Source: Babylonia areolata
Taxonomy: Eukaryota > Mollusca > Gastropoda > Neogastropoda > Buccinidae
Assembly (NCBI RefSeq): GCF_041734735.1
Contig: NC_134898.1
Span: forward strand, 43,877,797 to 43,941,796
Reading direction: 5' to 3'
Length of the DNA stretch: 64,000 bases
Shown: positions 1 to 11,269 of the stretch, piece after piece
How positions within the stretch are numbered: position 1 is the first letter of the stretch
Layout: every line of letters starts with the position of its first letter
Translations under genes and position numbers: made by a program
Notes under the pieces: model-generated
The model's database searches: none
What the model was told of the DNA's origin: nothing
What the model saw: the letters and a program-made list of their open reading frames with translations, nothing else

Positions 1-1
1 T

Positions 2-61
2 CAGTTGCTGCTGTTCTGCAATGAGTACAATGAAGAGACTATCGTTGATGAGTTAACCTAA
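2..61 (+). CDS. Possible C-terminal end of an upstream plus-strand gene
   Basis: In frame 2 the window opens with 19 sense codons (ending N-E-E-T-I-V-D-E-L-T) and a TAA at 59-61. The residue mix is protein-like and acidic and the stretch starts at the window edge, so it could be the tail of a terminal exon. I do not recognise the family. The segment is too short to exclude a chance open frame, and the exon boundary is outside the window or at the TCAG in bases 1-4. Confidence 0.25.
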   Translation, partial: QLLLFCNEYNEETIVDELT

Positions 62-401
62 ATCTGTGTTTGTTTGTTGTGTCTTTTTCTTCTTGTTTTT
101 CCAATGTCCTGTTCCATGCCTGCGTTCGTCATTGCCCTGTTTCAGCAGCTTTGCAGACGACAGTGGTGCCAAACCGGATCGAAACAAGCGTTTTGAATGG
201 ATGAACAACTCTTGCACTGACATTTTCCATTGGTTCAAAACGTTTCAAGAGGAGGTTATTCACGTTCACCAGATTAAACGAGACTATCATGTCAACAGAT
301 GTAAATGGAATAGATCGTGTTTGTATATAACTTTGACGAGGAAAAATCCGACTTTTTTTTTATCAAGATACCGGATTTTATAGACTTCTAACTAAAAGGA
401 A

Positions 402-490
402 ATGTCTGATACTGCGGGGAGAGAAGAACAGCAAAGACGGCATTATGAAATGTTGCAAGAGCTTCAGAATATGGCCAGAGAAATTCCAAT
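402..490 (+). CDS. DGCR6: DGCR6 homologue, coding exon 1
   Basis: ATG to donor GTAAGT at 491. The exon ends after two bases of a Met codon that is completed in exon 2. The encoded segment is Gln/Arg/Glu-rich (EEQQRRHYEMLQELQNMARE), as expected for the start of the DGCR6 helix. Confidence 0.9.
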
Positions 491-1665
491 GTAAGTTGAC
501 CAAAGACTTGATTTTGTGCTTCATATTTTGATGAAGAAAAAAAAAGAAGTAATTTGCAGTGATGATGTTGACCTTGAACGTTTATATTGGAACTTGTGGG
601 TTTGACTATCAGGTAAGTTAACTGAGGCATTGACACTAACACTCAGATGTTTGTGTCCATGACTGTTCTGTGTTCATAATCTTTTGCGTCACAAACTGGA
701 CTACAGTGGTGGTATCAGTGGTTGCATCAGGAATTGGATGAAATTAGAAACTAAGATAATAAGAATGTTAAATACAGAGACCCTGTTGGAAAAATTATGT
801 TCTGTGTCTTTATTTGTTATATCTGCTTCACTCCTGTCACTTCTCGCCTCCTTAAAAATTAATGTTCCACACACACACACACAAACACATACACACACAC
901 ATACTTTTTTTTCTTTTTCTTTTTTTTTCTTTTTTTTTTTTACATACCAAAATTTCGGCATAAATTAAAAAAAAAATTTTTTTAACCATTGTATTTCTGT
1001 ACTGATTTTTTCTTTATTTTTTCAGGAAATATCAGCAGCGCCTCCCGTACGATCTCTTGTCACAGCTGGCAAATTCCCTTCTGGATGGAACAGTGTTTGA
1101 GATATTGAAGACTCTGAAGGAGCTTCAGTACTTGGAAGAGAAATCAAGAAGCACTCAGCGTCAACGCATTGTTCATGAGCATAAAGGTGATATGTTTGTG
1201 TTATACACTACTGTGAACACCAGTGATTCTGATGTGGAGCTGTTGACTGTTGCAATTTGTGTGTATACTTCTGTTTAATAGAGCAAGGCCACTTGAAAAA
1301 AAAAAAAAAAATCCATCATTTTGAACACATAGAAGTGATTTCTATTATCCTAAATGGTGTAAGAAATAAAATTCAGTTTTTGGTTGCTCAAGGAGCCTTC
1401 ATTGCATTGGGAAATATCCATGTATGCCACACTTTATCTGCTTGGCAGATGCCAGACAGCAGTATAAACTAACACACTAGTCAGGTCTTGAGTGTATGCA
1501 TTTATATGTGCATCTATTTTTGTTGATTTCTTCCAGTTCCACAGAAGAAACCTACTTTAATTTATTCTGTGTGATTCAGACCGTATCAATGGAGAGTTAT
1601 CCACCAGAATATCCCCTCAATTTCAGCCTCTGGCAATATCAGTGACACACATGCACCCCCCACCC

Positions 1666-1697
<32 letters not shown>

Positions 1698-4600
1698 TCC
1701 ACTCACTCACTCACTGACTTACTCATTTTGTGACACAACTGTATTCACTTAATGTAAACTTTTTAACCCCCCCTACACCCAGCCCTCCATCAAACCCCAC
1801 GTTTCTCCCCATTTCCAAATTAGAAAAAAATAAAAGCAAGATAAGAAATAAAAACACAAACACAATTTTAACTACACATACTTTACCCTGACCCACTAGA
1901 GCAGACTCCGGCAGGGAGTCCGATTCCTGTCCTGTGCAAACTACTATCCGTCTATGCAGAGAAAATGAAAGTAGTTACGGCTGATAACCTCTTATGCACA
2001 GTATCCCCATGTTTGTGCGACCTGACGCAATTGTTTTGTAGGGAAACTCACGCTCTCATCTACTGCTGGGGCAAATTCCATTTTTTCCCTTATATTTTGT
2101 TTCTTTTTATTCATATAATAATTATCCCTTTGTTTGTTTATTCATTCACTCATTCATTCATTTACATTTGTGGCCTTCACATTTTTCAACATCTTTCTTT
2201 CTTTGAAAAAAAAAAAAAAAAAGCTTGTTAACCTTTCTTTATAACTTATTTTATTTCATGGCTCTTGTCTATGTTTTGTTTTGCTTTATTTTTATTAGTG
2301 ATGAGGTTGAGAGATGGAGGAAGTGGGTAGGAGGAGACTTAGGGAGAACTGAGTGGTTTGGAAGGGTGGGGGTGAGGGGCGATTTATATTTCTGATTGGT
2401 TTGTTTTCATTTGTCTTGACTCCATATATGTGGAAGATTCTGGCATGTTTATTTGCATGGGGTTTCCCCCCCTTTATTTGGTGTTTTGTTTTTCAATTTG
2501 TGTGTGTGTATTTATGTGTGAATGTATGTGTATTTATCTTATTTCAGTTCATTTATTTTCCTTTTTGGGCAAGGCCTGACTAAGCGTGTTGGATTATGCA
2601 GCTGGTCAGGGATCTGGTTAGCAGATGTGGTGTAGCATACATTATTATGGATTTGTCTGAATGCAGCGATGCCTCCTGAAGTAAGTGAATTGAACTGATC
2701 CCCTACAGAATTTTGCCAGAGAACAAAACTTTTGTTGCCAGGGGTTCCTTTTCAGTGTGCTAAGTGCATGCTGCACACAGGATCTCTGTTTATTGTCTGA
2801 TCCAAATCACTAGATGCTCAGTTTGATTTTCTAGTCCAACTTGGGAGAAAGGGCTAGAGCGGGAATTGAACCCAGACCCTCACATACATTGTATTGGCAA
2901 ATAAACGTCTCGACCATTCTGACACTTTCCCCAAACCAAAATACTCTATTTCACTCATCAAGACTCAGTTTTGATTTTTAGTTTAGATACAAATCATCTG
3001 TGACAGTGTTGTTTATCTTTGTATCTGTGGTGTAAGATTGAAATCAGTTTAAATATTACCTTTCAGGCAGTGCCTTTTGTGTGGTCATGACTTGTAGATG
3101 GTGTGACGTAACTATTATTTTTAACATCTTAATCCATTAATATACTTTCAGGAAATAGACTAATGAAATATTTTAGGACGGCATTATCAGATTATGTAGG
3201 TCACAATCCAGCGTTATTGTCTAAAACAAAGCACCTTGCAGACTAAAGTTAAAAAACTGGAACTGCAGTTTGACTAAAATACGAGAATCTTGCTCTACAA
3301 TTACAAAACCAGGAATAGTGCACCTGATGAATGTTCCCATGGCAAAAAAAAATGTTCCTCAGTTATTTTGGTTTCAGTCTGAGTCAGACATTGCTTTTCC
3401 TTTCAGGGAGATTCTGATCACCCTTAGGGGTTACTTCCTCAGTTATTTTCGTTTCAGTCTGAGTCAGACATTGCTTTTCCTTTTGGGGAGATTCTGATCA
3501 CCTTTAGGGGTTACTCAGATTGTCTTTGGGGTTACTCAGACTTTTCCGTTTTATTTGTGGACCATAAAATTGTTAGATAATCAAATGTAGATGTTTGTGG
3601 ACTGTGTTACACTTCTTTTCATGGACTTGTTGATATTTATTTTCTATCAAACCAAACTTACCCCGTACATGATATCTGTATGTTTTCAGATGTCTCTTTT
3701 TAAATTTCAGATACAGTTCATGATCAATTGAGTTGAAGTAACATTAACCCTAACACACCTACAGGAGTTTGTTGGGCCTTTTGAATCTTTGGCTGACTCC
3801 CAAGTCATTTAAATTTTTGTGATGTTTCTTCCAGATTTCACACTTGTAAAAGTAAGGACACATTCTGATCTCGACATCCACTTATCTTGCTGTTAGTTCA
3901 TGCTTAAAATATAGGAACAATTGTCGGAATCAAACATTGAATGATCATGGATTTATCATTTTATTATTTACTAGTTTCAGGACAATTAGAGGTCTGCATT
4001 TGACATTCAGCATGTAGATCTGCCCATTGCACTGAAACTGCTTTGTTGAAAGTAAATTACCTTTTACTACTGTCTGTTGATGAAGGCAAACTGTGTTGAC
4101 ACTGCTCAATCTGTCAGCTGCATTTGACACAATAGACCACAGTATACTCCTTTCCAGGCTTGAACATGTATTTGGGATTCATTCAGTTCATCTGACTTGG
4201 GTTTTTTTCATACCTATCCAACTGCTTCCACTGAGTTCCAGATTGTCTCTTTTAACTACTTTAAGTCTGAACCAACCCTGATTTTCTATGGTGTGCCACA
4301 AGGCACTGTCCTGGGCCCTGTTCTGTTCATTATGTACACTCCTCCTCTTTTTGATATCATTTCTGGTCATTATGTTCTTCAGCACTCTTGCTGATGATAC
4401 TCCGCTACAGAAGTCTGCAGAACCTATCCAAATAGTCTGAATTAGTGAATGCAAGACTGCATTGTTGATGTTAAATCCTGTATTATATTGGATTAACTCT
4501 TATCTGCAGTACCTTTCTGTTGAAATGACAAAAACTCTTATTTCTGCTTTTGTGCTATCACAAATCAACTACTGTAATTCTCTTTTCACAGACTGTCCAC

Positions 4601-7600
4601 ATAATCTTCTTCACTGAATTCATAAACTTCAAAACAATGCTGCCTGTCTGACTCTCAGAGTCCCACATACTGATCAATTTCCCCCCACCTCCGTGCTCTA
4701 AACTCCCCATTTAAGTGAGAATTAAATACAGTTTCATGTCTCTGCTCTACTGATTTCCACTCCACAGGACCTTTCTTCACCTTTTCAGTGCTTACACTCC
4801 CTCAAAACCTCGCCGCTCTTCCTTTGACAGTTACCTTCTGAAACTTCCTCATGTCAATACAAGAACCCATGGTGAACGTTCTTTTCTCTTTGCTGCTCCT
4901 CATATCTGGAACAACCTTCATCACATCCCTGCATCAGATTTTATTTCTGCCTTTCGCTTTGGACTAAAAACTCATTTTAAAACCTATCTATAAACTCTCA
5001 GCTTCCTTCTTCTTCAATACCATCTTTGTCATCTCACTTTGGATGCATGATGAATGAGAGAGGGAGAGTGGGGTGGTGTGGGGGTATGGCAGGGGAGGTA
5101 GGGGTTTTGAGAAAGAAGGGTCATGAATGATTCATGTAATTTGTAACATTTTCTTTCATGTAAAGCGCCCTGAGCTCTTGGAAAGAGCGCATATAAATGC
5201 ATGCATTAATATTATTATGCATATATTTGCTTATCATATCCACATATCCATAATCCTTCATATATTTTGGACATTTTTAATAGTTTATCATGGTCTTTAT
5301 CCTGCACACGGACACTTATTTGCATAGTTTGTTGATTGTCATCTATGTCCATTTGAAAAAGGCAAAAATATTTTATCTGTCTTGTTAATTGTATTGAAAT
5401 GCAGCAGTGATCTTCCATCACAATATGTTCAAGGTGTCAGTGGTATGACTTCTTTATTTACGCAACATTTTTTCAATACCAGAGCCAATCAAGAACCTTT
5501 TATTTTTATGTGCAGCTCAGCGCCATGAGATGGAAAAGAAGCACAAGGAGTTACGGCTGCAAAATCTGAACAGACCTCATAACTTGCCAGTGGTGGAATC
5601 TCAGATAAAACGGGAGATGGAGGTCAGGACTTTATGCTTTAGCCGTGTGCAAAATCATTAATGAACAGTTGAGGACACACGCACACACACATATATATAT
5701 GTTTATGTATTATATAGAGAGATATATACTTATTTGTATATTTAGATATATAGATAAAATGTCTGTTGTTGTTCTGTAAGTGGAAACCTTATAACTATAA
5801 TTTTGGCCAAACTCATTTTTACCACAAATGCTATCATTGAGTTTTTGTCCATCATGTCGCATCATCCAAGAGTAGAGTCCTCTTCCAGAGAGACCTTACA
5901 GGAATAACACCAGTGATTATCTCTCCACTATTCACCCATCCCCCACACATCAGGAAGACCATGCTCAACTATCTCAGTATCTGCAGAAGATGGCATAGGT
6001 CTTGCTGAGAGAATACCAACCATGCTTTCTATGATCATCTGCCATATGAATAAAGTTGGTTTCCCCATTGTCTCTCACTACTATGTATCACAAACAGGAG
6101 AAATGAATAAGCATATTGAGTCATCACGAATCAGTTACAGCTTCTGAATACTCTGAAAGACAGAAAATGCTTTTTGTTTGAATAGTTAACATTTTGCTGT
6201 AAATGTTTCGTGGAGCTTTTTTTTTTTTGCTTTTTTTTTTCCCCCCTGTAACTTTCATTACAGCTAATCCATCCAAAAAATTAGTGTTGGACAAGCACCA
6301 GAACCAAGTCACACATGTAAGTTTTAGAATTATTATTTTTAATCCACAGATCTTCCATTTTGTTTGAAAGATTTCCAAGTACAGACTGTTTACTTTCACA
6401 CAAGTTCAAGTTTCCTGTTTCTTTCCCCGCACAGTATTAGTACTATTACGGTGATGGACGCTATTCATAGCAACTGCTGATTCATCGTTTCATGAACAAG
6501 TGACAACATTCATGATTATTTTCCTGGAGGACTGAAAAAATGAAAGTAGTTGGGTTATTGTATCTGATTTCATTCATAATCATGATAATGTGAAATGTCA
6601 GAATAACTTCAGAACTAACTTTTACAGTTTTAAGCCAATGATTTTGTTAACTATTATTGTCTAATGACTCTGATCTGAATAAAAAATAAACCAAAAAAAT
6701 CTTTTTGACCATTTCTTCCAGAAACAAAAATGCATATGAGTATGTGATAACCTGTTCTTGAAAATACATTATATATGAAAGATCAAGCGGGAAGGTTTGA
6801 CAGGTGCAGGCTCTGTTTTTTTCTTTCTTTTTGTGATTTAAAAAAATTATGACAAGACCTTTTCCTTTTGTATACTTCAGACTGAAATTTAGAGGTGTCA
6901 GAAAACAAGCTCGATTTACTCCAATTCTAAATGAATTTTTTTTTTATATGTCTCCACTTACCACTTGCTATTATTTCCAATGTCCGTTTGTGCAAAATCT
7001 CAAAAGCAGCATTTTGAACACCCACCTTTTGCCAAAACCTCATACTTTCCAAAATTGACTGGTTGACCAAAGACCAGCGAGTCCCAGTGCAAGAAACAAA
7101 TAGTGAAATATCCATTTTCTCAGCCCATATACATTATGGCACCTTAATGAGACAGTTTTTGTCTTCATAGACTTTTTCAAACCTTTTTGTGTGTGTACTG
7201 GGTGTGTGTGTTTTCTCAACACTAAGATTTTCATCATATGAGGTTTTGGAACTTCAACAGTGATTTAAGGTTTGGGGTAGGGGGTGGGTGAAGCACTTTG
7301 GTCCCAGTAATTCATATTTTAGCACAGAGCATATTCAGCTCTAACCAGGACTGAAAAATGACAGTTAATTCCATTGAATACACTTGAAATTGTCAGGAAG
7401 TCTGTACAGCATATTAAAAAAAAAAAAAAAATCACTTAAAAGTTAAATGGTTGATTTTTACATTGTTTTTGTTCAGCAGCATCTGAATGTGTTTTGTTTT
7501 TCCTGCCTTTGCTCACCTTTCGCCTGTCTTTCTTCGTACCATGTCCATTAATTCCTGCTCTTTCACATCTTTGCAGATGTTAAAGAAACGCTGCGATGAA

Positions 7601-7792
7601 GAACTACGACGCAAGGACTTTCAGATCATGCAGGAGCTGGACAAGAAGGTTATGGACCAGCAGGGGGTCTTGGAAAAAGCTGGAGCGCCTGGGTTCTTTG
7701 TCACAAACAACCGGCAGGAAATTCAGACACAGATGTATTTGCTGGACTTCATGTGCAGGGTGGCTCACTTACGAGGAGTGGAAGGATGGTAG
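402..7792 (+). CDS. DGCR6: DGCR6/gonadal (gdl) family protein, complete, 4 exons
   Basis: Exons 402-490, 1026-1186, 5516-5622 and 7577-7792 join in frame to 190 aa. Human DGCR6 is about 220 aa and fly gdl is close to this length. What I see: an N-terminal helix beginning MSDTAGREEQQRRHYEML, the family block LPYDLLSQLANSLLDGTVFEI in exon 2, RPHNLPVVESQIKREME in exon 3, and DKKVMDQQGVLEKAGAPGFF in exon 4, which closely resembles human [20 protein letters not shown]. The protein is mostly charged helix and probably coiled coil, with no signal peptide or membrane segment. Family members are small intracellular proteins linked to 22q11 deletion in humans and gonad expression in flies; the molecular role is not settled. 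The ATG at 402 opens the frame and follows stops. Candidate AATAAA signals lie at 8365 and 8965. The gene converges on the SYNCRIP homologue. Confidence 0.93.
491..1025 (+). other. Intron 1 of the DGCR6 homologue
   Basis: This is a 535-base intron with a (CA)n tract at about 870-903 followed by long T runs before the acceptor. I see no gene or recognisable element in it. Confidence 0.85.
1026..1186 (+). CDS. DGCR6: DGCR6 homologue, coding exon 2
   Basis: A T-rich tract and TTCAG at 1021-1025 form the acceptor and GTGATA follows as donor. It encodes KYQQRLPYDLLSQLANSLLD and then GTVFEILKTLKELQYLEEKS, the most diagnostic family block. It ends one base into an Ala codon. Confidence 0.92.
1386..1492 (-). 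mobile_element. V-SINE-type 3' domain fragment
   Basis: Read on the minus strand it starts CTCAAGACCTGACTAGTGTG and ends near CTCCTTGAG. It is a diverged copy of the 3' domain seen more clearly at 40500-40653, 58155-58275 and 60655-60790. The head is absent. Confidence 0.65.
1840..1965 (-). repeat. Dispersed repeat, family D copy 1
   Basis: The minus strand carries the block GACGGATAGTAGTTTGCACA, then CAGGAATCGGACTCCCTGCC and GGAGTCTGC. The same order recurs on the plus strand at 50745-50850, and its end recurs at 30085-30130. The class is unknown. The sequence has no coding appearance. Confidence 0.6.
2568..2697 (+). mobile_element. V-SINE-type 3' domain, diverged copy
   Basis: It begins CAAGGCCTGACTAAGCGTGT and continues with GGTCAGG, GCAGATGTGGTGTAGC and GGATTTGTCTGAATGCAGCG, ending in a degenerate AACTG tail. 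It lies head to head with the next element. Confidence 0.7.
2698..2935 (-). mobile_element. tRNA-headed V-SINE-like element, truncated copy
   Basis: On the minus strand a degenerate tRNA-like head (B-box-like GGTTCAATTCC region near 2860-2875) is followed by the core GATAAACAGAGATCCTGTGT, then GCAGCATGCACTTAGC and a LTGCCA-type block ending CAAAATTCTGTAG. The better copies at 27590-27995 and 53085-53460 show the same order of parts. Confidence 0.65.
3357..3525 (+). repeat. Tandem duplication of about 80 bp
   Basis: CCTCAGTTATTTTGGTTTCA with its downstream 60 bases (3357-3434) is repeated at 3436-3520 as CCTCAGTTATTTTCGTTTCA with few changes. It lies in intron 2 of the DGCR6 homologue and has no coding meaning. 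Confidence 0.8.
4090..5222 (+). mobile_element. LINE remnant (CR1/L2-like), 3' half of the RT ORF plus 3' tail
   Basis: Conceptual translation gives LLNLSAAFDTIDHSILLSRL and then GVPQGTVLGPVLFIMYT, the reverse transcriptase blocks around the PQG motif, followed by the ADDT-like region and the thumb block SQINYCNSLFTDCP. A late block resembling IWNNLHHIPASDFISAFRF-type endings (near 4905-4985) precedes the 3' UTR. The tail GTAAAGCGCCCTGAGCTC...ATATAAATGCATG ends in an ATT-rich run at about 5200-5222, typical of these LINEs. Several frame breaks make it non-functional. The 5' part (endonuclease) is missing, as expected from incomplete reverse transcription. Confidence 0.8.
5516..5622 (+). CDS. 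DGCR6: DGCR6 homologue, coding exon 3
   Basis: The acceptor is TGCAG at 5511-5515; using the next AG would give an immediate stop, which decides the boundary. It encodes QRHEMEKKHKELRLQNLNRP followed by HNLPVVESQIKREME. The donor is GTCAGG and the exon ends in phase 0. Confidence 0.9.
5623..7576 (+). other. Intron 3 of the DGCR6 homologue
   Basis: AT-rich DNA with a short (CA)/(TA) tract near 5675-5760 and T runs near 6220 and 6935. I see no gene, RNA or recognisable mobile element here. Confidence 0.75.
7577..7792 (+). CDS. DGCR6: DGCR6 homologue, terminal exon 4
   Basis: The acceptor is TTTGCAG ending at 7576. The 71 codons begin MLKKRCDEELRRKDFQIMQE and end HLRGVEGW with TAG at 7790-7792. 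The segment DQQGVLEKAGAPGFF matches the conserved DGCR6 C-terminal block. Confidence 0.93.
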   Translation: MLKKRCDEELRRKDFQIMQELDKKVMDQQGVLEKAGAPGFFVTNNRQEIQTQMYLLDFMCRVAHLRGVEGW

Positions 7793-9905
7793 AGAATGTG
7801 TGTGCATTGTGCATTAAGGGACACAGGACAGTGGAGGTAGATGAGGGTGAGACTCATAAGGAGCCACTTGGAAATTCTGCATTGGGACTGGATGGATATT
7901 TGTTCGTTCGAGTTCAAATCTGCCTCAGAGGTTTTGTCATTTTTGGACAGGCTGTGGCCTACCATGTTCATTTGCTGTGTGCGATTCATTTTATTTTAAT
8001 ATTTTATTTATTAAGTGCAATGTTGTATACTCAAAATCATAACACATGAGGGAAAGAACCTTTTGCAAACTCTTGTTTCATAGATTATCCGATTTTTTTC
8101 TTCTTATTTCAGTATTTAGGAAACAATATGTGTTTTTGCTTCTGTCAAAATACAGAGAAGCAAATCTTTGCAGTTAAAGCTATTATGCTGCTGGAATTCT
8201 TAGCAGCACTCAGTCCACTCATCTTTACAGACAGCTCATATCAAGGAGAGAAAGCAAAAAATTTAGTGAAATCAAACTGATTTATCAGAAAAATCTGATG
8301 CAAGAGAGACCAAAAAAATAATTAAAAATTATACAACTCCAAAGGTATTCACCCTCCCTCTCAAAATAAACAGCTTTCAAGAGAGACAACATATTTATAC
8401 AACTCTCTGGATCTTTTGATTGCAGTCACAAGTTATATCTTATGAGGAAACCACAGGGGGAAGTTGGGAGCACCTTTTAGAATTTGAGCTCCTCATATAA
8501 GATGGGGAGCATTACTGCAGCAGATGATTCTAAAGAAAATACCAGTGACTGAATTATTCGTTTAGGAATATGTATGTAAAATATGTTCATAATTCTCCCA
8601 ATGTATTTAATATTTTCTAACAGTGAAATATGTTTATAATTCTCCCAGAATAATGTGTTCATTATTTTCCAAGTTCTGAAATGTACCCCCACACTCCCAA
8701 ATGTGTTGAGTACATTAATCAGTAAATATTAGTTTCAGTAGCTTTGGAATGAAATCATTTTCATCCCGCCCCCCCTTTTTTTTTAATATATAAAGATGTT
8801 TCACATTATATGTAAATTTCTTGGTGTTTGTGTTATGTTCACTGTATATGCCAATTATTGTTAGTGTTATATTCTCAACTTCATATTTGTACAATTCATT
8901 TGAACATCAGTAAAATGTGGCCATATTTCTTCATTCTGATTTTTATTTGAATGGGTCAGCTTGGAATAAAACTTTACAAAGTTTTTCTTTTTTTTCTCAG
9001 TTCTTACACTTCTTTAAAACTGTTTCATAAAGGCTGCAAATTTTGAGTTAAACTGTGAAAGGGCTTACAGTGAATGTCACACAACTGTAAGTAACAATAT
9101 CCTGCAGAATGCACTGTTTAACCATCTGGTATACCACTAAGTAACTATTTTCCATGTGTGAATACATTCTTAAAACTGAACTTTTCCAGTAATATTCTGC
9201 AAATTGCACTGTGGGGTACCACCACCACGTAGCAATGCCACGAATGTATGAATACATTCTTAAAACTGAACTTGAAATCACCTTTTTCACCGCTCAGAGC
9301 TGGTATACAAGATTTCATACAATGACAGGTGTGGAGAGTGAGGGTAATACCACAGGGAAAAGCATCACCAGCACAGCTTTTTTTTTTTCTTATAATAATG
9401 CATTTTCAACAATGGGTGCTGTATTGCAGTCAAGGCAAAAAGTGCATGTTTGGTCACTGCTCAATTTTTACCATTCGTTATGCTGAAGGCAAGAAGTGCG
9501 TATTTGGTCAATATTTGTTTTATACTGTTAATTGCGATGCCCTGTCTGCTTTTGCTTCACTGCAGAAAAGGACATAATGGTATGGTTGCTGAGTGGACCC
9601 GTTTCTTGTGTGTGTGAATATACTTTCATCTCTTGAGACCGGGAAAAACCAAAAGCTTATTTGGTCAATACTTGTTTTATACTGTAAATTGTGATGCTAA
9701 AAATCAGTCATAAAATTATAAACCCTAATGTCTGATTTTGCTTCACTGCAGAAAAGGACATAATGGCATGTTGATGAGTGGACCTGTTTCTTGTGTGTGT
9801 ACATATGCTTTCTTCTCTTAAGACTGGGTAAACTGAAAGGCCTTATGGTTTCCCCAACATTTTAAAATATTTCCATTTGTCGTACCCTCTCCGAACTCAC
9901 ACACA
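7793..9905. other. 3' UTR and intergenic stretch between the convergent genes 1 and 2
   Basis: It holds candidate polyadenylation signals for the plus gene (AATAAA at 8365-8370 and 8965-8970) and two local duplications: about 90 bp at 9120-9185/9200-9280 (shared GAATACATTCTTAAAACTGA) and about 165 bp at 9490-9650/9655-9840 (shared TTCACTGCAGAAAAGGACAT). There is no gene-like coding frame. Confidence 0.6.
9490..9840 (+). repeat. Direct duplication of about 165 bp
   Basis: The pair shares TATTTGGTCAATA(T/C)TTGTT, TTCACTGCAGAAAAGGACAT and TTTCTTGTGTGTGT in the same order. The second copy carries an insertion near 9695-9725. Confidence 0.75.
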
Positions 9906-9928
9906 AAGAAAAGGACCGGAAAAAAAAT

Positions 9929-9934
9929 TTTATT
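9929..9934 (-). terminator. Candidate polyadenylation signal of the SYNCRIP homologue
   Basis: On the minus strand this reads AATAAA, about 970 bases after the stop codon, and is the first clean AATAAA I found downstream on that strand. A cDNA end is needed to prove use. Confidence 0.4.
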
Positions 9935-10900
9935 CTCATTTTGTTTTCACACAGATACACAAGCTGCTGCCAAAACGTTTAAATGTGTATCTTGATGGCA
10001 TGTACAGTCATGGAGCAATTTCATATGCACACATTTACAGAATTACTGTTACCAGTGTTTCATGAGAACATTGCATGACTGCATTAAAAAAAATTAAAAT
10101 GTGTGTTTAAAATAAAATGATAAAAAAATAATTAAAAAATTAAAGAAAGAAAAAACAAAGCCCTAAAATTTGCAGAAAGTTATTAATTTCCATCAAATTT
10201 TGACCATCACAAGAAACGTACAGCCTAAAGACATGAAACCATTAAAACCGGTTCTCTGTGCTTGGAAGCACAAGTTAGCACTGGTGCATATTGTCGTCAG
10301 GGCCTAGGTCGGCCCTGCCTGCACACGGCGGCTGCCTTGGGAAGGACACCAGTACGCATGGAAAGGACTTACGTGGGGCCTTTCACTTTCCAGCTCTCTC
10401 TCTCTCTCCACTCTTTACTCTGCCTTTTTTTTTTCTTTTGATGGAAACTATCTTTTCTGCGTGAGTCATACCTGCCATGAGTAACAGCACTCTGACAAAG
10501 TGTCAATATTTTGTCTTCAGAAGCAAAAATGCACCAACTCCAAACTCTCTCTCTCATGTCATATCCAATACCAGTTAATTTTGTTCTGCTGGATGAGTCA
10601 CTTCTAAGCAGGTTATGCTGTTTGGCAAACTAAAATGGGGAACAAGATTATATATAGTTTTGTTCCATGGTATGTTCCGAAAAGTAAAATGAGAAAAAAA
10701 TACGGGACGTCTATATTTACAACCATTAAACAGCCAGGAGAGAGAATCTTTTTTTAACTTATCAAATTTGATCCATAGGACTTTTGAACTGCGACTTGAC
10801 ACAAACCCAGCTTCAACAAGGTTTGTTAATACTTTGATAGAGAAATTCTCTTACTCTGTTCAACAAGCCAAAACCACTTCCCCTTGTTGAGCCCGATCTT

Positions 10901-11269
10901 TCAGCCCCAATTCTGACCAAATGAGTCCTCGTACCACTCAGGATCATTGCCAGAATAGTCATATCCACCACTGCCGTAACCAGACTGGTCTAGAGGTTGC
11001 TGGGCGATGGGCTGGTTTCCCCAGTTGCCATCTTGCGTGTTTCGTCGTTTTGTTAAACCTTGACTGAAGTCGCCGCCCGCCTTCCTCTTTCCTCCCCTGG
11101 GCTGGACTGGCTGTACTTTGAAGGGCGGGCCGCCACGTCCCCCTCTTAGCGATCCCGCACCTGGCCGAGGGCCACGCCCTCTAGCGCCCACCCCTCGTGT
11201 TCCCATTCCTGCGTGGGCGCTGGGACCACGCAGATGAGGGCCACCACCCCCCCTGCCTGCCCGCATAGG
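10901..11269 (-). CDS. SYNCRIP: SYNCRIP homologue, terminal exon 11 (RGG box and C-terminus)
   Basis: 123 codons including TGA (complement of 10901-10903). It begins PMRAGRGGGGPHLRGPS, runs through RGG/GRG repeats and GGKRKAGGDFSQGLTKRR (nuclear signal), NWGNQPIAQQPLDQSGYG, and ends PEWYEDSFGQNWG. RGG motifs are usual arginine methylation sites in this family. Confidence 0.95.
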   Translation of the reverse strand, partial: PMRAGRGGGGPHLRGPSAHAGMGTRGVGARGRGPRPGAGSLRGGRGGPPFKVQPVQPRGGKRKAGGDFSQGLTKRRNTQDGNWGNQPIAQQPLDQSGYGSGGYDYSGNDPEWYEDSFGQNWG

